Positions 53,201-60,280 of a stretch of 64,000 nucleotides of DNA are shown piece by piece. How positions within the stretch are numbered: the first letter of the stretch is position 1; each line of letters starts with the position of its first letter. The notes under the pieces are model-generated. The model worked only from the letters and a program-made list of their open reading frames with translations, had not been told where the DNA came from and searched no databases. The stretch comes from CBDDLD01 sp965230605 (lineage in GTDB: Bacteria; Bacteroidota; Bacteroidia; Flavobacteriales; Flavobacteriaceae): NCBI GenBank assembly GCA_965230605.1, contig CBDDLD010000004.1, positions 868,001 to 932,000 of the forward strand, written 5' to 3'. Position numbers and translations under genes: made by a program.

Positions 53201-54599
53201 TGCTGAAATTGAAGACCTGAAGACTGTAAAATCTAAAGATAGTGAAGGGAATGATGTTCAAGTTGTAATATCTAGAACTTCAGAATTAAAGCTTATCGAT
53301 GCGAAAACAGGCATTACCTTAAGTACTAATAACATTCCTTACGGTTCATACATTTATGTGAAGAATGGTAGTAAACTTAAGAAAGGTGATGTAGTATGTC
53401 AGTGGGATCCATATAATGGTGTAATTATTTCTGAATTTGCTGGTAAAGTTACATATGAGAATATTGAACAAGGTATTACTTACCAAGTAGAGATAGATGA
53501 ACAAACAGGATTCCAGGAAAAAGTAATTTCTGAATCTAGAAATAAGAAGCTGATTCCTACACTTCACATTGAAGACGGAAAAGGTAATGTGATACGTTCA
53601 TACAACTTACCGGTTGGTGCACACTTAATGATTAATGATGGTGATAAGATTGAAATTGGTAAGATCTTAGTTAAAATTCCTCGTAAATCTGCGAAAGCAG
53701 GTGATATTACTGGTGGTTTACCACGTGTAACAGAATTGTTTGAAGCACGTAATCCATCTAACCCAGCTGTTGTTAGTGAAATTGATGGTGTGGTATCATT
53801 TGGTAAGATCAAACGTGGTAACAGAGAAATTATCGTTGAGTCAAAGCTAGGTGAAATCAAAAAATATCTAGTGAAGTTATCTAATCAGATTCTTGTTCAA
53901 GAGAATGATTACGTAAAAGCTGGTATGCCATTATCTGATGGTTCTGTTACTCCAAATGATATTCTTAACATTAAAGGCCCTTCTGCTGTACAGCAATACT
54001 TAGTAAATGAAGTACAAGAAGTATATCGTTTACAAGGGGTGAAGATTAATGATAAGCACTTCGAGGTAGTTGTAAGACAGATGATGCGTAAAGTCCGAAT
54101 TATTGATTCTGGCGATACCATCTTCTTAGAAAACCAGTTAGTACACAAATCAGACTTCATTGAAGAAAATGATAAGATTTTCGGAATGAAGGTTGTAGAA
54201 GAGGCTGGTGATTCAGAAACCTTAAAGTCTGGTCAGATTGTTAGTCTGAGACAACTTAGAGATGAAAACTCTGTATTACGTAGAGAAGACAAGAAGTTAG
54301 TTGAAGCCAGAGACGCAAATCCTGCTACAGCTACCCCAATACTTCAAGGTATTACAAGAGCATCACTCCAAACAAAGTCATTTATCTCTGCTGCATCCTT
54401 CCAGGAAACTACCAAAGTTCTTAACGAAGCTGCAGTAAATGGTAAAGTGGATACTCTTGAAGGTCTTAAAGAAAATGTTATTGTAGGACACAGAATACCT
54501 GCGGGTACAGGTGTTAGAGACTATGATAATATTATAGTTGGCTCTAAGGAAGAGTTTGATGAAATGATGAAGGCTAAAGAAGAAATGAATTTTAATTAA
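50298..54599 (+). CDS. rpoC: DNA-directed RNA polymerase beta' subunit
   Basis: A 1433-residue beta' subunit. N-terminal zinc ribbon ([22 protein letters not shown]), lid/rudder [19 protein letters not shown], the Mg2+-binding active site [12 protein letters not shown], bridge helix region ([45 protein letters not shown]), second zinc site [16 protein letters not shown] and trigger-loop region [25 protein letters not shown]. Full length, no intein. A strong terminator follows the stop. Confidence 0.99.
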   Translation: [1433 protein letters not shown]

Positions 54600-54615
54600 T
54601 ATATAATTCAGTAAT

Positions 54616-54650
54616 AAAAGGGTTCAATTTTGAACCCTTTTATTTTTTAA
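54616..54650 (+). terminator. Rho-independent terminator of the rpoBC operon
   Basis: AAAAGGGTTCA (54616-54626), loop ATTT, TGAACCCTTTT (54631-54641), then ATTTTTT: 11-bp perfect stem with a T-rich tail, 17 nt after the rpoC stop. The DUF3467 gene follows at 54664, so part of its expression must come from readthrough or its own promoter. Confidence 0.92.
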
Positions 54651-54663
54651 AATATAATGTAAA

Positions 54664-54981
54664 ATGGCAGACGAAAAAGAAACTCCAAAAAAAGGACAGA
54701 TTAATATAGAACTCGATGAGCAAATTGCTCAAGGGACCTATTCAAACTTGGCAATAATCAATCATTCTGTATCAGAATTTGTAGTTGATTTTGTGAACAT
54801 TATGCCAGGTACTCCAAAGAGTAAGGTGAAGTCAAGAATTATTTTAACGCCTCAACATGCTAAACGTTTATTAAAAGCATTGGGCGAAAATGTAAAGCGT
54901 TTTGAAAAAGCTCATGGAGAAATAAAGGATTATGAACAGCCTCCTATTCCATTAAACTTTGGTCCAACAGGACAGGCTTAA
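54664..54981 (+). CDS. DUF3467 family protein
   Basis: A 105-residue cytoplasmic protein matching DUF3467, found next to rpoC in many Bacteroidota. Conserved core: QINIELDEQIAQGTYSNLAIINHSVSEFVVDFVNIMPG then SRIILTPQHAKRLLKALGENVKRFEK. The fold is probably two beta-strands plus a helix; the function is unknown. It is cut off from rpoC by a strong terminator but conserved in position. Confidence 0.8.
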   Translation: MADEKETPKKGQINIELDEQIAQGTYSNLAIINHSVSEFVVDFVNIMPGTPKSKVKSRIILTPQHAKRLLKALGENVKRFEKAHGEIKDYEQPPIPLNFGPTGQA

Positions 54982-54987
54982 AAAATA

Positions 54988-55020
54988 AAAACCCTGAAAT
55001 ATTAATTTCAGGGTTTTTTT
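54988..55020. terminator. Bidirectional terminator between DUF3467 and the 4Fe-4S protein
   Basis: AAAACCCTGAAAT (54988-55000), loop ATTA, ATTTCAGGGTTTT (55005-55017) and a T-run on the plus strand; the A-run on the left gives U's when read on the minus strand, so both converging genes are served. Confidence 0.92.
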
Positions 55021-55035
55021 TGCGATTCAATATCG

Positions 55036-55266
55036 TTAAGCTACCTCTTTAGCATTGAAGTGATATTTTAAAGCGCCAGAAGGGCATCTATTTATTTGTT
55101 GTATGATTTTATCGGTTTCTGCACCGTCAAGGTCTATCCATGGAATGACTGAGTGTCTAAAAACATTAGAAAGCTGTCGCGCACAAAGTTCGGCATTTAC
55201 ACAGCATTTAGGTTCGTAGGTTACAGTAATTTCATCATTACTGAACATATTCGCATTAATGTCCAT
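55036..55266 (-). CDS. Small (4Fe-4S) mono-cluster protein (Fer4_19-type)
   Basis: A 76-residue protein with the pattern of the divergent 4Fe-4S mono-cluster family: ITVTYEPKCCVNAELCARQ (cysteines at about 21, 22 and 28) and INRCPSGALKYHF (the C-P-S-G-A-L signature of one-cluster ferredoxins). Only one Cys-containing half is present. The electron partner is unknown. The gene is alone, downstream of prfC on the same strand by 139 bp. Confidence 0.75.
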   Translation of the reverse strand: MDINANMFSNDEITVTYEPKCCVNAELCARQLSNVFRHSVIPWIDLDGAETDKIIQQINRCPSGALKYHFNAKEVA

Positions 55267-55405
55267 AAGTAGATTATTTTGGGGTTTAATCTTAAAATGA
55301 AAGTATAAACCATAGATTCATAATTTCAATTTTATCGATTAAATGTATAAAAAATAGGATAAAATGCAAAAAAATTAATCAACTATCGACGAATGACACT
55401 GCTTT

Positions 55406-57001
55406 TTAGTTGAATTCTGAGGTCAAATGGAACGTAATACTAGGGTACTTTTGTTCAGTCATTTGTAATGAAAATTGAGAGTCAGCCAAGAAAACTAATT
55501 GTCCTTGTTTGTCCTGAGCCAAATAACGTTGCTTTACACGTTTAAACTCCTTAAACTCCTCATTTTTTTCATCTTCCGGATCTACCCAGCAAGCTTTATG
55601 AACGTTTAGGTTTTCATAAGTACATTTTGCACCGTACTCATGCTCAAGTCGGTATTGAATTACTTCATATTGTAGTGCTCCCACCGTACCAATAACTTTT
55701 CTACCATTAAGTTCTAGCGTGAATAACTGTGCTACACCCTCGTCCATAAGCTGGTCTATACCCTTATAAAGTTGTTTAGACTTCATTGGATCAGCATTGT
55801 TGATATACCTGAAGTGTTCTGGTGAAAAGCTTGGGATGCCTTTATAATTGATAATTTCACCTTCAGTTAATGTGTCTCCAATTTTAAAATTTCCTGTATC
55901 ATGAAGACCAACAATATCCCCCGGATAAGAAATATCCACAATTTGTTTCTTCTCAGCAAAGAATGCATTGGGACTAGAGAATTTTAGTTTCTTATTGTGT
56001 CTTACATGCAGGTATGGTGTGTTTCTTTTAAACTCCCCTGAAACAATTTTAATGAACGCTAAACGGTCTCTATGGTTGGGATCCATATTAGCATGAATTT
56101 TAAACACAAAGCCACTAAACTTGGTTTCTTCTGGTGAAACTAAACGTTCTTCACTTTGTTTTGGTCTTGGTTTTGGAGCTATTTCAACAAAACAATCTAA
56201 CAGTTCTCTTACTCCGAAGTTGTTTAATGCTGAGCCAAAAAATACAGGTTGTAAATCGCTATTTAGGTAATCGTCTTTATTGAATTCAGGATAAATGCCT
56301 TCTACAAGCTCTATCTCATCTCTAAGCGTGTCTGCCGCATTCTCGCCAACCAATTCATTAAGCTTAGTATCACTTAAATCATTAATTTCAATGGTTTCTT
56401 CAATGTCTTTTCTGCTATCACCGCTAAACAAATTGATGTTTTTCTCCCAAATATTATAAATACCTTTAAAATCATACCCCATTCCTATGGGAAAGCTCAG
56501 CGGCGTCACTTTTAAATGGAGTTTTGTTTCAATTTCATCAAGAAGGTCAAAAGCGTCTTTACCCTCTCTATCAAGTTTATTAATAAACACTATAATTGGG
56601 ATATTACGCATTCGGCAAACCTGAACAAGCTTTTCAGTCTGTTCCTCAACACCTTTAGCAACATCAATGACCACAATTACACTATCTACAGCTGTAAGTG
56701 TTCTAAATGTATCTTCAGCAAAATCTTTATGCCCTGGTGTATCTAGTATATTTATTTTAATACCATTATACTCAAAAGCTAGAACTGAAGTAGCTACAGA
56801 GATACCACGTTGGCGCTCAATTTCCATAAAATCACTAGTGGCTCCTTTTTTTATTTTATTGCTTTTTACGGCTCCTGCTTCTTGAATGGCTCCACCAAAA
56901 AGAAGTAATTTCTCGGTTAATGTTGTTTTACCTGCATCAGGGTGAGAAACAATACCAAATGTGCGTCTTCTGTCGATTTCCTGTAATAAACTCATTAGCA
57001 A
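55406..57001 (-). CDS. prfC: Peptide chain release factor 3
   Basis: A 531-residue translational GTPase: RRRTFGIVSHPDAGKTTLTEKLLL (G1), RGISVATSVL (G2), DTPGHKDFAEDTFR (G3), INKLDREGKD (G4). Domain order and length match RF3 (about 530 residues), which recycles RF1/RF2 after termination. The start is uncertain by two codons (ATG 57001 or ATG 56995, MSLLQEIDRR). A -7 box sits 12 nt before the first ATG, so the mRNA probably has almost no leader. Confidence 0.95.
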   Translation of the reverse strand: MLMSLLQEIDRRRTFGIVSHPDAGKTTLTEKLLLFGGAIQEAGAVKSNKIKKGATSDFMEIERQRGISVATSVLAFEYNGIKINILDTPGHKDFAEDTFRTLTAVDSVIVVIDVAKGVEEQTEKLVQVCRMRNIPIIVFINKLDREGKDAFDLLDEIETKLHLKVTPLSFPIGMGYDFKGIYNIWEKNINLFSGDSRKDIEETIEINDLSDTKLNELVGENAADTLRDEIELVEGIYPEFNKDDYLNSDLQPVFFGSALNNFGVRELLDCFVEIAPKPRPKQSEERLVSPEETKFSGFVFKIHANMDPNHRDRLAFIKIVSGEFKRNTPYLHVRHNKKLKFSSPNAFFAEKKQIVDISYPGDIVGLHDTGNFKIGDTLTEGEIINYKGIPSFSPEHFRYINNADPMKSKQLYKGIDQLMDEGVAQLFTLELNGRKVIGTVGALQYEVIQYRLEHEYGAKCTYENLNVHKACWVDPEDEKNEEFKEFKRVKQRYLAQDKQGQLVFLADSQFSLQMTEQKYPSITFHLTSEFN

Positions 57002-57012
57002 AAATTGATGCG

Positions 57013-57020
57013 CAAAAATA
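57013..57020 (-). promoter_or_regulatory. -7 box for prfC, very close to the start
   Basis: Minus-strand TATTTTTG (TAnnTTTG), 11 nt before the ATG at 57001. The predicted transcription start is only a few bases before the start codon. No TTG at the usual -33 distance. Confidence 0.4.
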
Positions 57021-57128
57021 TGGTTTTATATTCAACTTTAATATACTAGTTTAGGCATATATTAGTTTTATAAATAATTGGATTTAAGTTTTTAGGATTT
57101 TACTAATAAAATTTAAATATTAAGGTGG

Positions 57129-57136
57129 TATTTTTG
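57129..57136 (+). promoter_or_regulatory. -7 box for idi, very close to the start
   Basis: TATTTTTG, 4 nt before the ATG of idi at 57141. If real, the idi mRNA would be leaderless. No matching -33 box. Confidence 0.35.
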
Positions 57137-57140
57137 CATT

Positions 57141-57665
57141 ATGATCGAAGAACAGGTAATTCTCGTTAATGAGAGTGATGAACAAATAGGGCTAATGCCT
57201 AAACTAGAAGCTCACAAAAAAGCAGTTCTACACCGCGCATTTTCAGTATTTATTTTTAATGAAAGGAATGAACTTATGCTTCAACAACGCGCTTTAGATA
57301 AATACCATTCTCCAGGTTTATGGACCAATACATGTTGTAGCCATCAGCGAAACGGAGAGTCTAATATTGAAGCTGGAAAAAGACGGTTACAAGAAGAGAT
57401 GGGTTTCGTAACAGATTTAAAAGAGACAATTTCTTTTATATATAAGGCCCCTTTTGATAATGGACTAACTGAACATGAGTACGATCATGTGCTTATTGGT
57501 TATTATGATTCTGAGCCTGAAATTAATGAAGATGAAGTGGCAAGTTGGAAATGGATGTCTATTGAGGCTGTTAAAGAAGATATTGAAGCTCAGCCAGAAA
57601 TGTATACAGCGTGGTTTAAGATTATATTTGATAAGTTTTATGAACATATAAATGTAAATCCATGA
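57141..57665 (+). CDS. idi: Isopentenyl-diphosphate delta-isomerase (type I)
   Basis: A 174-residue Nudix-like enzyme: LHRAFSVFIFNERNELMLQQR, LWTNTCCSH (catalytic Cys C65 or C66 and metal-ligand His H68), the Nudix-like helix EAGKRRLQEEMGF and the EHEYDHVLIGYY motif with the catalytic glutamate. Interconverts IPP and DMAPP. It overlaps queD by 4 nt (ATGA), which places two unrelated pathways in one operon. Confidence 0.95.
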   Translation: MIEEQVILVNESDEQIGLMPKLEAHKKAVLHRAFSVFIFNERNELMLQQRALDKYHSPGLWTNTCCSHQRNGESNIEAGKRRLQEEMGFVTDLKETISFIYKAPFDNGLTEHEYDHVLIGYYDSEPEINEDEVASWKWMSIEAVKEDIEAQPEMYTAWFKIIFDKFYEHINVNP

Positions 57666-58072
57666 AAGTTACCGTAAGCAGAAAGGCACATTTTAATGCA
57701 GCGCATCGACTGTATAGAACAGATTGGGATAATGAGAAGAATAATGCTGTATTTGGAAAGTGTAATAATCCTCACTATCATGGACATAATTACGAGCTTA
57801 TTGTGAGTGTTACAGGTCCTATTGATCAAGACACTGGCTATGTAATTGATATGAAAATATTAAAAGATATTATCAAATCAGAAGTTGAGGATGTCTTTGA
57901 TCACAAGAATTTAAATCTTCAAGTTCCAGAGTTTAAAGAATTGAACCCTACTGCAGAAAATATTGCCGTTGTTATCTACAATAAGATTAAACCTAAGCTC
58001 AGTAGAGACTTGGACTTGGAGATTACACTTTATGAGACCCCTAGAAATTTTGTTTCATATTCAGGCCAATAG
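57662..58072 (+). CDS. queD: 6-carboxytetrahydropterin synthase / PTPS family protein (QueD-like)
   Basis: A 136-residue protein with the zinc triad of the PTPS family: HFNAAHRL (H15) and CNNPHYHGHNYEL (H40, H42), plus catalytic Cys C34. It converts dihydroneopterin triphosphate to 6-carboxytetrahydropterin in queuosine synthesis (QueD) or a pyruvoyl-tetrahydropterin. C34 in GKCNNPHYHGHN is the QueD-like pattern. Other queuosine genes are not in the window, so the role is inferred from family only. Confidence 0.9.
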   Translation: MKVTVSRKAHFNAAHRLYRTDWDNEKNNAVFGKCNNPHYHGHNYELIVSVTGPIDQDTGYVIDMKILKDIIKSEVEDVFDHKNLNLQVPEFKELNPTAENIAVVIYNKIKPKLSRDLDLEITLYETPRNFVSYSGQ

Positions 58073-58077
58073 ATTAC

Positions 58078-59049
58078 ATGAAAGAGACACTTTATCCTTT
58101 AAAATTTAGACCCATTCTTAAGGATAAGATATGGGGTGGACAAAAATTAGTAGATCAGCTTAACAAAATTTCAGATTTATCAAATGTTGGCGAGAGTTGG
58201 GAAATTAGTGATGTTGAGGGTGATACATCCATAGTGGTTAATGGGCCTCTCGCTGGACAATCCTTAAAAGATCTATTATCTGAGCAAAAAGAGGCATTAC
58301 TAGGGCATAAGAATTTTGAGCGTTTTGGAGAAAAATTCCCATTATTAATCAAGTTTATTGATGCTAAACAAGATTTAAGCATACAACTGCATCCTAATGA
58401 CGAGTTGGCTGCTAAACGTCATAATTCTTTTGGTAAAACAGAAATGTGGTATGTAATGCAAGCTGATAAAGATGCCAACCTTATTGTTGGGTTTAATCAG
58501 AAAGTAACTCCGGAAACCTATTTAAAGCATTTGGAAGATAAAACACTAACTCAAATTTTAAATTTTGACAAGGTAAGTGCTGGAGATACTTATTTTATTG
58601 AAGTGGGTCGTGTACACGCCATTGGAGCCGGAGTGATGCTTGCAGAGATTCAGCAAACTAGTGATATCACTTACCGTGTGTACGATTGGGATAGAGTAGA
58701 TGCAGAAGGCAATTCTAGAGAACTACACAATGACTTAGCAATAGATGCTATTGACTTTAACATGCAAGACAACTTCAGAGTAAATTATACTAAAGATAAG
58801 AACAAGTCCAATACAATGGTTAGTTGTCCATATTTCACAACAAGTTATTTGAAAATAGATCGGCCATTGACCAGAAAGAACACACAAGACTCTTTCTATA
58901 TATACATGTGTGTAGACGGAGAAGTAACTATAGAGACACAACAAGATTCTGTTTCAATTAATAAAGGAGAAACCGTATTGCTGCCTGCCGGTATTAAGAC
59001 ATATACACTAAAAACAGATGCTGCAAAATTATTAGAGGTTTACGTGTAA
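58078..59049 (+). CDS. manA: Mannose-6-phosphate isomerase (type I, class of short bacterial enzymes)
   Basis: A 323-residue cupin enzyme: KDKIWGGQKLVDQL at the start, FPLLIKFIDAKQDLSIQLHPND (metal-binding Gln and His), KTEMWYVMQA (metal-binding Glu) and YFIEVGRVHAIGAGVMLAEIQQTSDITYRVYDWDR (metal His and active-site region). It interconverts mannose-6-P and fructose-6-P, feeding GDP-mannose and so surface sugars. It is 5 nt after queD. Confidence 0.93.
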   Translation: MKETLYPLKFRPILKDKIWGGQKLVDQLNKISDLSNVGESWEISDVEGDTSIVVNGPLAGQSLKDLLSEQKEALLGHKNFERFGEKFPLLIKFIDAKQDLSIQLHPNDELAAKRHNSFGKTEMWYVMQADKDANLIVGFNQKVTPETYLKHLEDKTLTQILNFDKVSAGDTYFIEVGRVHAIGAGVMLAEIQQTSDITYRVYDWDRVDAEGNSRELHNDLAIDAIDFNMQDNFRVNYTKDKNKSNTMVSCPYFTTSYLKIDRPLTRKNTQDSFYIYMCVDGEVTIETQQDSVSINKGETVLLPAGIKTYTLKTDAAKLLEVYV

Positions 59050-59121
59050 ATCTTAGTACAAAACCCGCTAAAAATAATATTAGGTTTGTTATTTTTGTCT
59101 CAATTCAAAGATTAAACGACT

Positions 59122-59391
59122 ATGGCAAATAAGAGAGATTTAAAGAAAGATATTAATTACGTTTTTGGAGATATTATAGAAGCGGTTTATTACTGGGAAT
59201 TAGACAATTCTGCTCAACCAACAAAAGAAAGCGAAGCCATTATAGATGATGCTATTGCTGCTTTTGATGAGCTAATTGCAAAAGTTAATGACCGAAGTGC
59301 TGAAGACAAAAAGGCACATTTTAAAGCAATAAACACTGAGTTACAAACGAGAGGTTTGGCTTTAATAGAACGCATTAATAAATTAGGATAA
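59122..59391 (+). CDS. Small conserved Flavobacteriia protein
   Basis: An 89-residue acidic helical protein (MANKRDLKKDINYVFGDIIEAVYYWELDN at the start, then AIIDDAIAAFDELIAKVNDR), no membrane segment or metal motif. Similar proteins are conserved beside tRNA-Thr and manA in related genomes, as far as I recognise the pattern; function unknown. Its leader holds TATTTTTG at 59090-59097 as a possible -7 box, 24 nt before the ATG. Confidence 0.7.
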   Translation: MANKRDLKKDINYVFGDIIEAVYYWELDNSAQPTKESEAIIDDAIAAFDELIAKVNDRSAEDKKAHFKAINTELQTRGLALIERINKLG

Positions 59392-59401
59392 AAAACCTGT
59401 T

Positions 59402-59475
59402 GCCGATATAGCTCAGCTGGCTAGAGCAGCTGATTTGTAATCAGCAGGTCGTGGGTTCGAGTCCCTCTATCGGCT
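59402..59475 (+). tRNA. tRNA-Thr (anticodon TGT), copy 2
   Basis: 74-nt tRNA identical base for base to the copy at 41410-41483. The flanking sequence is different. CCA not encoded. Lies 10 nt after the small conserved gene, so probably read from its transcript. Confidence 0.95.
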
Positions 59476-59483
59476 CTTTGTGT

Positions 59484-59516
59484 AAACTCTATTTGTGTAT
59501 TGCAACTAGAGTTTTA
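59484..59516. terminator. Terminator after tRNA-Thr copy 2
   Basis: AAACTCTA (59484-59491) and TAGAGTTT (59507-59514) form an 8-bp stem with a 15-nt loop, followed by TATTG. It overlaps the stop codon of the convergent DUF4369 gene and can serve both. Confidence 0.6.
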
Positions 59517-60230
59517 TTGTATAGAAGCGTTTCGTTCTTCTATAACTTCACTTAATTTTTTCCCGTATTTGGAATTTTTAACACGATCAGATAGTGCATC
59601 GTAGATAGTATCTAGGTACTTACTATTGGCAGCCGGAATTTCATAAAGGGCCAGATATGGTGCTACTTCACTATCTCCATTATTTTTAGCAAAGTTTATA
59701 GTTGCAAAGTATTTTCTTCTGAAAAGCCCATCAGATGCTTTGTTTAAAGAGTCTATAACCACAGAGTCTTGAGCTTTCTGGGCTAAAAAACCTTGCTTTA
59801 TGATTTCCAGATTTCTGTCATTATAACGATCCATCAATTTAATATACTCCTCAAGAGTTTTATGCTGTTGAGAACCGGTAACCTTGGCATCATATCTAAA
59901 ATTAGTTAGCGTTGTATTAATCTCTGTAATGCCTTTGTCCGCAAAGAATGGAATAATGTGCTCTTCACCGTCATTCTTAAATAATTTAAAGAAAAGAACC
60001 TCAGGTTCTTTTAATTCACTTTGTAAGACAAAATCGGGGGTTCCTTTTATTTCTAAAGAATCGATAGTCACTAATGTAGAATCACCCTGACGCTGTAAAT
60101 AAACCACACCTTTTTTAAGCCCTTTAATATTACCTTTTAAAGTAAAATCTGGAGGTGTTTCACTGCAAGCTACACATGATATTATTAGTAAACATACAGA
60201 GAATCTTTTTAGAAAATTTGTCATCATCAT
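59514..60230 (-). CDS. DUF4369 domain lipoprotein
   Basis: A 238-residue lipoprotein (SVCLLIISCVAC, lipidated C22) with the DUF4369 N-terminal domain: FTLKGNIKGLKKGVVYLQRQGDSTLVTIDSLEIKGTPDFVLQSELKEPEVLFFKLF (residues 29-85). The rest is a charged helical region (EYIKLMDRYNDRNLEIIKQ). DUF4369 often precedes a thioredoxin-like domain; here that domain is missing, so this is the short form. Outer-envelope location expected, function unknown. Confidence 0.82.
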   Translation of the reverse strand: MMMTNFLKRFSVCLLIISCVACSETPPDFTLKGNIKGLKKGVVYLQRQGDSTLVTIDSLEIKGTPDFVLQSELKEPEVLFFKLFKNDGEEHIIPFFADKGITEINTTLTNFRYDAKVTGSQQHKTLEEYIKLMDRYNDRNLEIIKQGFLAQKAQDSVVIDSLNKASDGLFRRKYFATINFAKNNGDSEVAPYLALYEIPAANSKYLDTIYDALSDRVKNSKYGKKLSEVIEERNASIQ

Positions 60231-60280
60231 TCGTCTTAAAAATTTAAAGCTCCAAATATCTGATAATATATTTTTAAAAA

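Noticed and set aside
46434..54599. Possible inteins or large insertions in rpoB or rpoC
   Set aside because: All conserved blocks are contiguous and lengths are normal; no splicing motifs are seen.
41410..59475. The identical tRNA-Thr copies as att sites bracketing an integrated island
   Set aside because: The content between is core ribosomal and RNA polymerase genes; no integrase or foreign cargo, and the copies are full-length genes.
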